Assembly: GCA_963402885.1 (NCBI GenBank)
Contig: OY727097.1
Span: 20,708,001-20,772,000 of the forward strand
Reading direction: 5' to 3'
From: Antedon bifida
Taxonomy: Eukaryota; Echinodermata; Crinoidea; Comatulida; Antedonidae
Length of the DNA: 64,000 bases
Each line of letters starts with the position of its first letter. Position 1 is the stretch's first letter. A program made the translations under genes and the position numbers. Positions 1-64,000 of the stretch are shown here, in pieces. A model generated the notes under the pieces. That model was not told the origin of the DNA. It saw only the letters and a program-made list of their open reading frames with translations, and searched no databases.

Positions 1-699
1 ATGCGCTGTATTTATTTTTACAAATGATGCTTCTTCCTCGGGAGGTATTTTAAGGCCTAAGTCTAAGGCCTATGGTTTAATGGTAGGCCTATCCGACTGT
101 TTTTTGTTTTCTGACGTCTTATTCTTAAACCTAACTAGTTCGAATTATACGAATTAAAAAAGATGTTAGTTTCATCTTCCTGTAACATAGTTTCATGTTC
201 CTGTAACATATCTTAGGTAATGAAATAAGTACGTTTTATTTCTATTACAGCAATTGGCTGGATTCGGAAAGATTCGAGTATTTTTCCTCATCCAATTTAA
301 GTATATCTTTTTTTTTTAATCCAGCAGTTGGAAATTCTGAGATACCTCCAATATCTTCTACGTGAATTCTTTGATATATAATTCGTGCCATAGAAAAGTT
401 CGACATTAAGACAGAATAATGTCATGGTGTCACATTGCGCTCCCATATTTGGTTTATTTATTTTAGTTTTCTGTAGACATCAACGTAATAATGTATTGCT
501 ATCTCAGGATATAGTTTATTATTTTATATTGGTGACACAAATTCTGGTGGCATTATTATTTCCAAGGATTACTACAAGAAATATAATAACGTTTTATTGA
601 TCCCTAAGAGAAATATATATTTTGCTATTTATTGTATAATGACTATTTTTTTTAATTGAAAAGTTTATCTGTGTGTTATTTTTTTAAAACGAGGAAGTA

Positions 700-1440
700 A
701 TATTTACTGACACGGTACGTTCTACTGGCCTTCTATCAATAAATTATGGTTGCAGTATTTGGTGTAATGCAAGTAAAACGGATATCGATAGGCCTACTTT
801 GGAACACAATAGACAAATAAAATAGTAACTCCCAAGACTCCTCTTCATGTTTCTAAAATTAGTAGATAAGCTTTTTTGTCATGCAATGCAGCAATGTTGG
901 TATGACATTAAGGGAAGGTATGATCTGGGTTACCAATTTTATAAGACCTATATTGAATTGTTTAATAAACATGTGTGTGAAGGAAAGCAAAATCTTCACT
1001 TACTCAATCCAATTTCTGTTTTTCATAAGATAAGATTTAAGAAATGTAAGAAAACTCAATATTCCTTTTGTCAGAATTAGAAAATCTCAATTTTGTGTTA
1101 CCTACAATGGACCTAAATTATGGAATAACTTGTATGTGTATCAGTTTTTATTCGTTTAAATCGTATTGTCATTCACTAATTTGATCATGATACTGTTATT
1201 TTTTTGTCTAAAAGATTAGTTAAATGGAAAATTCAAACTGTTAGTAGATCAACCGTATGATATTGATGTTGATTTGCTTTTGATTATTATGTTTATTTAG
1301 GAATCTTATGAATAAGTAGTATTTTTACTTCTAATTGGATTCCTAAAAAAAGTAGTCAGTATTATTTACTTTATCGTTTAATTTACGATTTTATTTACAC
1401 TTTTTGTTTTGATGATAATGACTTTCTTTTTTGAATAAAT
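700..1440 (+). mobile_element. Decayed LINE 3' end (CR1/L2-like pol C-terminus)
   Basis: Frame-broken translation shows NYGCSIWCNASKTDID near 735-785 and IPFVRIRKSQFCVTYNGPKL followed by WNNL near 1060-1130. This is typical of the C-terminal end of non-LTR retrotransposon polyproteins. Stops and frame changes show it is dead. Confidence 0.75.
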
Positions 1441-3786
1441 GTTGAATTTAATTGTGAGAGATGAGGCAATGGTATGATGGGTGGTGGTTGTAGCTTATAT
1501 TAATACAGCTTAGGCCATAGGCCTACTAATGTAGTAGTAGGATACATCACATCCATAAATGACCGTCGTCATCGTCAAACTTTTCCATTTGAACGAATAT
1601 TATAATATGCATCTCCAAAATAACTTCACATTAAAATGTGATTTCATTTAATCTAAGCGTTGCAAAGATATATATGACCATTGTTTTCAATGGTTCAAAA
1701 TATTTAAATTGAGGTCAGTGGTCAAAGATGAATTTTAGAAATTTGACAACATGGGTTTACGGATTCCAGCAAGCTTCAAATATTCATAAAAAACACAATT
1801 TTTACACTGTACTTTCCCCATCATGCACACGAAGGCACTTTTTGATATAGGGATTGTGGTTCTAGAAATGTATTGCCTAATATAGTAGGCCTACCACCAC
1901 CATCCCCACTTCCTTTTCCAACCAAATATTATTACTTTCTTTTTTACAATTAAATAATCCATATTATTCTATGCACGCCCGCAGAGCAGCATGCTAGCTC
2001 ATCACATTAACATTATATTCAAATTGCACACGCCATCACTACATCGGCGACGTGTGCTGCCGGCCAAGCGGTGCGGATTTTAGATACATAAATTAAATAG
2101 GTCACGTTCCGATCATTCCATTATTGTCAATTCATTTCACATTATTTTATATCGTTCTTTTTATTTAAATCTTCAGTTATGTTTTTTATTGTTTTGTGTA
2201 GAAATTATTTTCTATTATGCTATTTAGCATAATTAAATTAGTATACAGTATTGTCATGTCGTGAGGAAAAGGCCTACCTATTTGCGAATGGTCTAGTCCG
2301 ACGACGACAAAAAATGACAGTTGTTGTTTTCATTTGATCTTTCTTTACATCAATTCATAAAGGCGAATTTTAAGCTAATGTAAAATGGTATGTAATTCAA
2401 AAAGGTAAGAAATTTAAACATACAACTTCATTAATATTATCATTCATTCTTTTCAATGTGATCTGATAATAGAAACATTTTATATGATATGAACATCCTG
2501 GTGGTGTGTGGATCCATTATATTGCCATTGCTATCCATGTTCATCATTCATAAAGAGATGTGGGAGATGAGGCAACACAATGCCATCATCAATTCATCCG
2601 GTTAGTGGTGGTCGTGTATTAGGTCGGCTAGGCTAATAATATATTGATAGTATACGTCTAGTCTACACAGTAACTAATAGTAGTAGTAGGATGCATCACA
2701 TTAGCTATATCACTAAACATTTTCTTTAATAAATCTTGTATGCGAAAGTTATTAAATTTCAGAGACTCGTTCATAATTTCATTAGTAATAGTAGTAATAA
2801 TTAATTTGCCTTTATTATTTTGATATTGTTCAAGTCCTTTTGAGTATATTAACAAATATATCCACAAAACTTTTTTATTTTATTTAGTCAGCAAAGCATG
2901 CATAATGAATTTAAAATACTAGTACATTGTTATTAATAAGATGTAGTTATGGGATGATATTTCATTCCAAAATCAATTAATAAAACTTTATAATGTACTA
3001 GCGTATGCGCACGCAATTGTTCTATGCCGCAAGTACTTATGTACGCTGCCTGTACACATCGATATTTCAAATATGCAATTACATTTTTAAAAATATAAAA
3101 AAGCGTTGAACGTATTTTGATCTGCATATCACATGATTTAAATCCAATGTCGTAACTCTTTTATATAAGGGCTCTAGGTTGTGTTTAAAACAGCTGCCCT
3201 CTATAAGTACAGTAGGCCAGACTATATATACTATGCTATACAGTACTATAAATGATGTCAGCCATAGGTTACACACACACACGCATTTAACATCTCGCTT
3301 TTTCGTACCACATTTTCCCCAAGATTTTAATATTTGTTTGCTCAATCAATTATCCTTTTTAAAAATTACAAATTAATATTTTAATTTTGATGACGTCATA
3401 ATAGTGTTCCCATAATCCCACCTATGCTACACTGTATGTAGTTATTATACCACTTTACTATGTATTGTGTATACTACGACACAAAATAGACAGAATTCAA
3501 CATTAAAAAATATTATTTTCTTCAGGTCATAATGGAATAATCTTTTATTTTTAATAATTTAATTTATTCTGTAGATGATAAGAATGATTGATAAAGAATA
3601 TTTGATTTGAAAAGATACTCAAAAGTTTTGAAAATGTATGAATCTGAAAAAATGTGTTTAAAGGGCTTTTTAAAATGGTTGAATTGGCTAGTTCCCAATT
3701 TTTTTAGGAGATGGCATAAAACCAGTTTGATGTTTAAAATTTCAAACTGGTTTATGCAACCAGTTTAAAGTTTTATTTTTCATGCC
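1441..3786. other. AT-rich upstream stretch, no gene recognised
   Basis: Short open frames here have no codon structure or homology I recognise. The block at about 3415-3545 is repeated at about 41225-41345 (shared CCTATGCTACACTGTATGTA-type core and the following AT-rich part), so it is an interspersed repeat. The NALCN promoter and non-coding first exon may lie here but cannot be pointed to. Confidence 0.5.
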
Positions 3787-3789
3787 TTA

Positions 3790-3979
3790 AGGACAATTTA
3801 CACAGACGAGCGGTAACGGTAACAAAAATATAGAATCTATGTTATTCCTTATGACCATTTACACACAATGCGGAGTGGACGGACAGTTTCCACTCAGGAT
3901 AGATACAGATTCTATACTATGTGGGACAAGCTACGCGGTTTTCTGCTTACCGTTACCGCTCGTCTGTGTAAATTGGCCT
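3790..3979. mobile_element. 190-bp MITE with TTA target duplication (PIF/Harbinger type)
   Basis: Terminal inverted repeats of more than 30 bp (AGGACAATTTACACAGACGA on the left, its complement with one change on the right) include the GCGGTAACGGTAA inner part. Flanked by TTA at 3787-3789 and 3980-3982. Lies 190 bp before the probable 5' UTR acceptor. Confidence 0.85.
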
Positions 3980-4169
3980 TTAGGCTCCTTTTACCACCCC
4001 TTCAGTAATGCTTTATAAACCCAGTGTAGATCCTCATGACATTTACCTGGCCATGCACACAATAAACTCACATTGCTTGTTGATTTTGGTCCCTTCATTT
4101 CTGTTGATGTTTTCTAATGCTACTGTAGTAAAATGCTTATTTTAAATATATATTATTCTATAATTTCAG

Positions 4170-4325
4170 GTTTAAATTGAATACTGTAAATATTTGACTG
4201 AGAGGTCCAGTATCTTTCATAGAAATCTGCTCTATTGATAAGGATTCAATGTGGTACTAAGTAGAGATTCTGTGCCAAGTTCATTTTCGTAGCTCATTCA
4301 ACAACTTACAACAAAACATAAAAAA
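4170..4325 (+). other. NALCN: Probable 5' UTR part of first coding exon, with a tiny uORF
   Basis: A good 3' splice site (pyrimidine-rich, TTTCAG) ends at 4169, 156 nt before the NALCN ATG, so a non-coding first exon probably lies upstream, as in vertebrate NALCN. The leader holds one upstream ATG at 4249 that reads three codons (M-W-Y) and stops at 4260. The upstream exon and promoter were not found. Confidence 0.5.
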
Positions 4326-59801
<55,476 letters not shown>

Positions 59802-61229
59802 AAAGAATATCAGAAAGTGGTGCTATATTTTAAGTATTTATGACTACAATATTTTTAGGTATTAATTTTATATAACTAGACTGTATCATCGTTTTTATAT
59901 TTAACAAATGAAATATTTTAAACACACTATTTTGAAATGCAACTTATTACAGTGTAAGGTTGTACTGTGTACCAATTTAGGCCGCAAGATATTACATAAG
60001 AAAAGTATAAGCATGGGTACTGTAGGAGTCAGTAAAGTAATTAATAAAAGCATTAAGTTAAACCTTTTTAGAAGTATAGTGAATTGGACAAACAAGTTGG
60101 AACAAGAAATGGGTGGTTCGTACCTATTTTTTAGATCATGTATATGTTAGAATCTCATTTTGTAGGCGATGTTTTAAAAAGTATTTATGAATTGTAAGAT
60201 AAATCTTGCCCAATGTAAAATATTGTAAGTACTGTATGTATGTATGTATTTTAGTGTATTTGTGACAATTTACTTTTATCTGACCAGTTATTAATTTGAT
60301 TTTTAATACCGGTATTGTTACAGAGAGAAGTAAATATGCCTAATAAATGTACATTCAAATTTGTATGTGAAGAGCATTCATGTTATTGCATCCTAATAAT
60401 AATAATGAATGTTTGTGCACTAGATATTTTGCAATTGGCGCTTTCAGCTGATTGTACACTACAATTTATACAATTTTGCCTTTATGCATCATATATTTAA
60501 GTTTAGAAAAAAGTATTCATATATTATTGTCTGATGTTTTTATTGTAACTACAGGCAACACAGATGATATTTGTCTGAAGTTTAATTAGACAACATTCCA
60601 GCGTTTTAATGATCTGAGAACAAGTTGCATTTTCTTTTCACAATTTGGTACTATTTTTATTGGGCAAAACATCTTCTGTATTGCAGGTTGTTTGCATTGT
60701 ATAGTTGCTTCCACTACACTATATTATATCATCATGACATGCATGTATGTATTTTTTTATGCTCTACTATAACATTTAATTTGAATTTATAAAAATATGT
60801 AGATTGCAGTATGTATACAAGCAGTTCTATTTTACAATGGTGAGGGTTAAAAATGGTTAAGAGAGTAGCTAGCTAATTTCACATGCATTTGTTTTCTGGA
60901 TAGATTAAAATTTCCCTGCTTTAAAGTATGTGTCTTATTGTTGAATCAGTGATCATTTATTAATTCAAAAAACAAATAAAAGGAAAAACTACATTGAGGA
61001 GGTAATTTAAGTTTTGAAAGGAAAAGGTTTGTACACCAGTATGGTTATATTCTTTTACTGTATCTACACCTAACCAACATCATTTAAAAATGCTGTACTT
61101 TTGCTTTGCTTACTTTTACAAAAAATACATTACAAATATACATTCAGTCTAACTTTTATTATACAAAAGATTTATATACTTTCATAAGCAAATCTGGCCA
61201 CCTAATGTAAGCACAGGTATGTAAATAAA
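59802..61229 (+). other. NALCN: Probable NALCN 3' UTR with candidate polyA signals
   Basis: No coding features. AATAAA hexamers occur at 60342, 60975 and 61224; any could be the polyadenylation signal. The true 3' end cannot be chosen from sequence alone. Confidence 0.4.
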
Positions 61230-62271
61230 AAAGTTTTAAGTTAATGTACATAGTGCCATGCTCTGGTAATCAATATGATCATTTACAAAACATGCTTTTT
61301 AATACATATTGTTCAGAAGAATATGTTGATATAAAAATCATTTTCTACTTAAGTATACATATAATACAAAAAGTAGCATCATAGCATGATATGTAGTTTT
61401 TAGAAGTCTAAAATTGCAACAACCATTATTACTTATTATAAAGTGTACCATCTTAATATTGCTGTCTATTGTACAGTATGTAAATAAAATCCAATAATAG
61501 TAAACCAGCATCCAAATATTATATTTGTATATCATTAAAACATTAAACATAATACAAATTATGGACAAATCTAGAATAGTCCGAAAAATAAAATTAAATA
61601 CAGGTTTTCGGTAAAGGTTTTCATGTGTATACAGTATAAAACTTCATTATGTAATGTACTGGAATAGCAATGTCCATGTTAAGTCATAATCCTAATCACA
61701 TTCACAACAAAAAGTGTTTGCTTTTGCACAATTTAACTACATTTAAAATATACAGTATCTTAATTTATTTGCTAATCACTTTTTGGTGTAATGATTGCTG
61801 TGTCCACTATCAATAATTAAAAATAATCCAATTATTCTCACCCGATGCATATACCTTATAAAAAGTTAGTATTACTATATTACATGCAATATCCCTTTCA
61901 CAAATTCCAGAGTTTATACTAAACATATGATTCCCCAATTTTTTAAACTCTCGGAGGTTGCTAGGTGATGTTAAAAGGATATTATAACACAGTACTTTTT
62001 CAGTTCTATTCCTGGCGTGGATTTAGACGAGGGATAAGAATAATGGGAGGTGCCACTTATCATGAATTTTATGTGCGAGAGTACCATTTTTTTTACCATC
62101 TAGGGGTGTCACAATACCTAAATTCGCTTTGCCACAGCCCCCTTATATCTAAATCCTGGATCAGCCCCTGTATTCTATAAATGCTTTAGGTTAAATTACA
62201 TAAGCCTAACTAATAACTGGACTGATTTGTTATTAATACTACCACTATTTTCTTTTGAATTCATATTTTAA
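61230..62271. other. Gap between two convergent genes
   Basis: AT-rich. Contains an opposite-strand fragment of the CAGGGGCGGATCCAGG family at about 61950-62171; otherwise probably 3' UTR of one or both genes. Confidence 0.5.
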
Positions 62272-62592
62272 TTAAAGAGCCGGGGGTGCTGATGGCACAA
62301 CAGGTTCTTGGCTTGCCTCTGTACTTGTATAATCATAATTGTAAGGCGGAGGAGGTTCTTGTTGTTTGCCTTGATAAGGTGATGCACCAGCTTGCATTGG
62401 GTAAGTTGCTTGTGGGTACTGCTGAGCTTGGCCTTGATATGGTTGTGGCTGGCCTTGATATAGTTGTGGCTGACCTTGATATGGTTGTGGCTGGCCTTGA
62501 TATGCTAATGCCTGCTGTGGTGGTGGTGTAATATAGACATTAGTTTGAGGAGGCACTGCTGATGTCACATACAATGCAGGTTGACTTCGTAC
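62272..62592 (-). CDS. Last coding exon of an unidentified Pro/Gln-rich protein (PPxY, PSAP)
   Basis: On the - strand an acceptor (ATATTTCAG) at 62593-62594 opens a frame that runs to TAA at 62272-62274. The exon encodes about 106 residues: a TPPPQQ segment, four to five imperfect repeats of YQGQPQP, then PPPPYNYDYT and a C-terminus ending VVPSAPPAL. PPPPY fits the PPxY ligand of NEDD4-type WW domains and PSAP fits the TSG101-binding motif (known motifs). Together they suggest a membrane-trafficking or ubiquitin adaptor tail, but the family is not recognised. The entry phase is uncertain, and the upstream exons are not visible in the remaining 1.4 kb. It is tail to tail with NALCN, 2.5 kb away. 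Confidence 0.7.
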   Translation of the reverse strand, partial: VRSQPALYVTSAVPPQTNVYITPPPQQALAYQGQPQPYQGQPQLYQGQPQPYQGQAQQYPQATYPMQAGASPYQGKQQEPPPPYNYDYTSTEASQEPVVPSAPPAL

Positions 62593-62950
62593 CTGAAATA
62601 TTATAGGTGTTGTATTGTTTAAGCGTCTTCGCCACTAAAATCGGGAAAAGGTAACATGTTCTGTTGGTAATTCTAGGGGGTAACTGTTAATCTATATAAA
62701 TTTACACAAGGGAAATATTCAGTAAATCGTGCATTACTTCTAGAATGTTTACTCGATGGTATATAAAGTTGGTTCATACTTTCAGTACTGATTTTAACCA
62801 CCTGATGTAACCCAGTTTACTAATTAAATTGAGTTAGCTTTATTACTGTGAGTGTGGATTATAATAGGCTAGGCAATCTATCATTTTGAGTAAAACAAAT
62901 TGCAAACTAAGACTTTCCTTTTTTAAATGGTCACATATGATGAGGAGATC
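62593..62950. other. Intron of the - strand gene, nothing recognised
   Basis: The part at 62695-62800 is related to 47690-47800. No further exon of the - strand gene was found. Confidence 0.4.
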
Positions 62951-62954
62951 AAAA

Positions 62955-64000
62955 TTTGAGGATCACACCTCTGTCACCCATCCCGATGATATGCAAATTA
63001 GCTTAAATATGCAAATTAGGGTGAAATTACAGTTACCATATCTAAAAAACTACTAGTCCGAGGGAGTTAATTTGTAACACTGATTTATTCAGAATGTATA
63101 TATTTATATTTGCTCTAATGAAACATTTTACAAACAAATGACCGGAAGTGCAACATTTGACCCTCAACCCCATTTCTCAATGTTTGCATACACAATGTGA
63201 CTAAAATGTCTGTAGAGACTTTATTTTTCCTTCAAATGACCCAGATATAGGTTCCTAATAGCCAGCATAGGACCACTTTGTAATTCCAAAAATCACACCA
63301 TTGTCACACACCTCGAAAGTTTGCAAATTAGTAGTACAAGTTAAATAAAATAAGCAAATATGGGTGTAAAATGACAGTTGTCCTATATCTTGAAAACTAC
63401 AAATGCTAGTTTTCAGAATATACATATTTCTATTTGCTCCAATAAAATATTTTACAAAAAAATGACTGGAAGTACAACATTTGACCCTTCGACCTCATTT
63501 CTCAATATTGCATATATAATGAAATTAAAATGTCTGTAGATACTTTGTTCTGCCCTCAAATGACTCAGATACAGTTTCTATTGTTAAGTAAATCTCAAAA
63601 TCATGCCTTTGTCACGCGCCTCAAAATTATGCTAATTATTAGTACAAATTACATGAAATATGCAAATAAGGGGGTGAAATTACAGTCTTCCCATATCTTG
63701 AAAACCATTACTGCTAGAGAGTTTTTTCAAAGCCTTCAGAATGTACATATTTATATTCGCTCTAATAAAACATTTTACGAAAAAATTATTGAAAGTATGA
63801 CATTTGACCCTCAACCCTATTTCTTAATATTGGCATATAATGCAACTAAAATGTATGTACAGACTTTGTTTTTGCCTCAAATGACTTGGATACAGGTTTT
63901 ATATAGCCATTGGGGTACGTACTGTACATTTGAAATCGCCATTTTTTTTACGCTGAAATTACTGTGTATTCGAGAACTATCTGTGGGCACGATCTAAATG
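62955..64000. repeat. About 324-bp tandem repeat, three copies, running off the window
   Basis: CATTTGACCCT occurs at 63154, 63478 and 63801. The blocks TGCAAATTAG...GTGAAATTACAGT, ATTTATATTTGCTCTAAT and AAATGTCTGTAGA...CAAATGAC repeat in the same order. Copies differ by many substitutions, so the array is old. Confidence 0.85.

Noticed and set aside
3079..3376. Overlapping small frames on both strands
   Set aside because: No homology, biased composition or splice context; part of an AT-rich repeat-bearing region.
63530..63997. 155-residue open frame
   Set aside because: It lies wholly in the 324-bp tandem repeat and has no conserved composition between copies.

Overview
This window is animal nuclear DNA. 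It is AT-rich, and almost all of it is one multi-exon gene for the four-domain sodium-leak channel NALCN, on the + strand from about 4.2 kb to 60 kb. I could assemble 38 coding exons per transcript, plus one alternative exon. All have GT-AG introns and compatible phases. They give a 5196-nt reading frame (1731 residues plus stop) with no frameshift; human NALCN is 1738 residues. Conserved blocks include the N-terminal MTDFG segment, the four S4/pore repeats and the C-terminal WW-acidic tail. The selectivity-filter residues are Glu (domain I), Glu or Lys (domain II, two exons), Glu (domain III) and Glu (domain IV).

The domain II pore is encoded twice, by two 138-nt in-phase exons 1.8 kb apart: 17515-17652 (TQEGW) and 19423-19560 (TQKGW). 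One gene can therefore make an EEEE (calcium-channel-like) or an EKEE (sodium-channel-like) pore. With Glu in domain III, this fits a non-vertebrate animal. I suspect a non-chordate deuterostome such as an echinoderm, from the gene structure, the TAGGCCTA-rich background and the TU-like fold-back elements. The species is not proven by the sequence. A cluster of UGCAUG (RBFOX-type) motifs lies just downstream of the Lys exon.

The most unusual structure is a minisatellite at 32097-33540. A 28-bp unit made from the 3' end of a NALCN exon plus its own 5' splice site is repeated about 51 times with no length change. The first intron position of that exon is therefore followed by about 50 more copies of ATG|GTAAGT. 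Using any downstream copy would create an immediate stop codon. Worn copies of the unit reappear at 36027-36106, beyond a block of inserted elements.

The introns are full of mobile-element debris: L2/CR1-like LINE fragments (about 0.7-1.4, 12.8-15.5, 26.1-27.9, 49.8-50.3, 53.4-54.5 kb), a 5'-truncated Tx1/L1-like LINE with a 13-bp target duplication (43.9-47.2 kb), and many MITEs. The MITEs include TTA-flanked Harbinger-type, TTAA-flanked piggyBac-type, fold-back and nested elements. An inverted pair of one MITE flanks exons 24-28. Downstream of NALCN, tail to tail on the - strand, is the last coding exon of a Pro/Gln-rich protein with PPxY and PSAP motifs (62272-62592), followed by about 324-bp tandem repeats to the end of the window.
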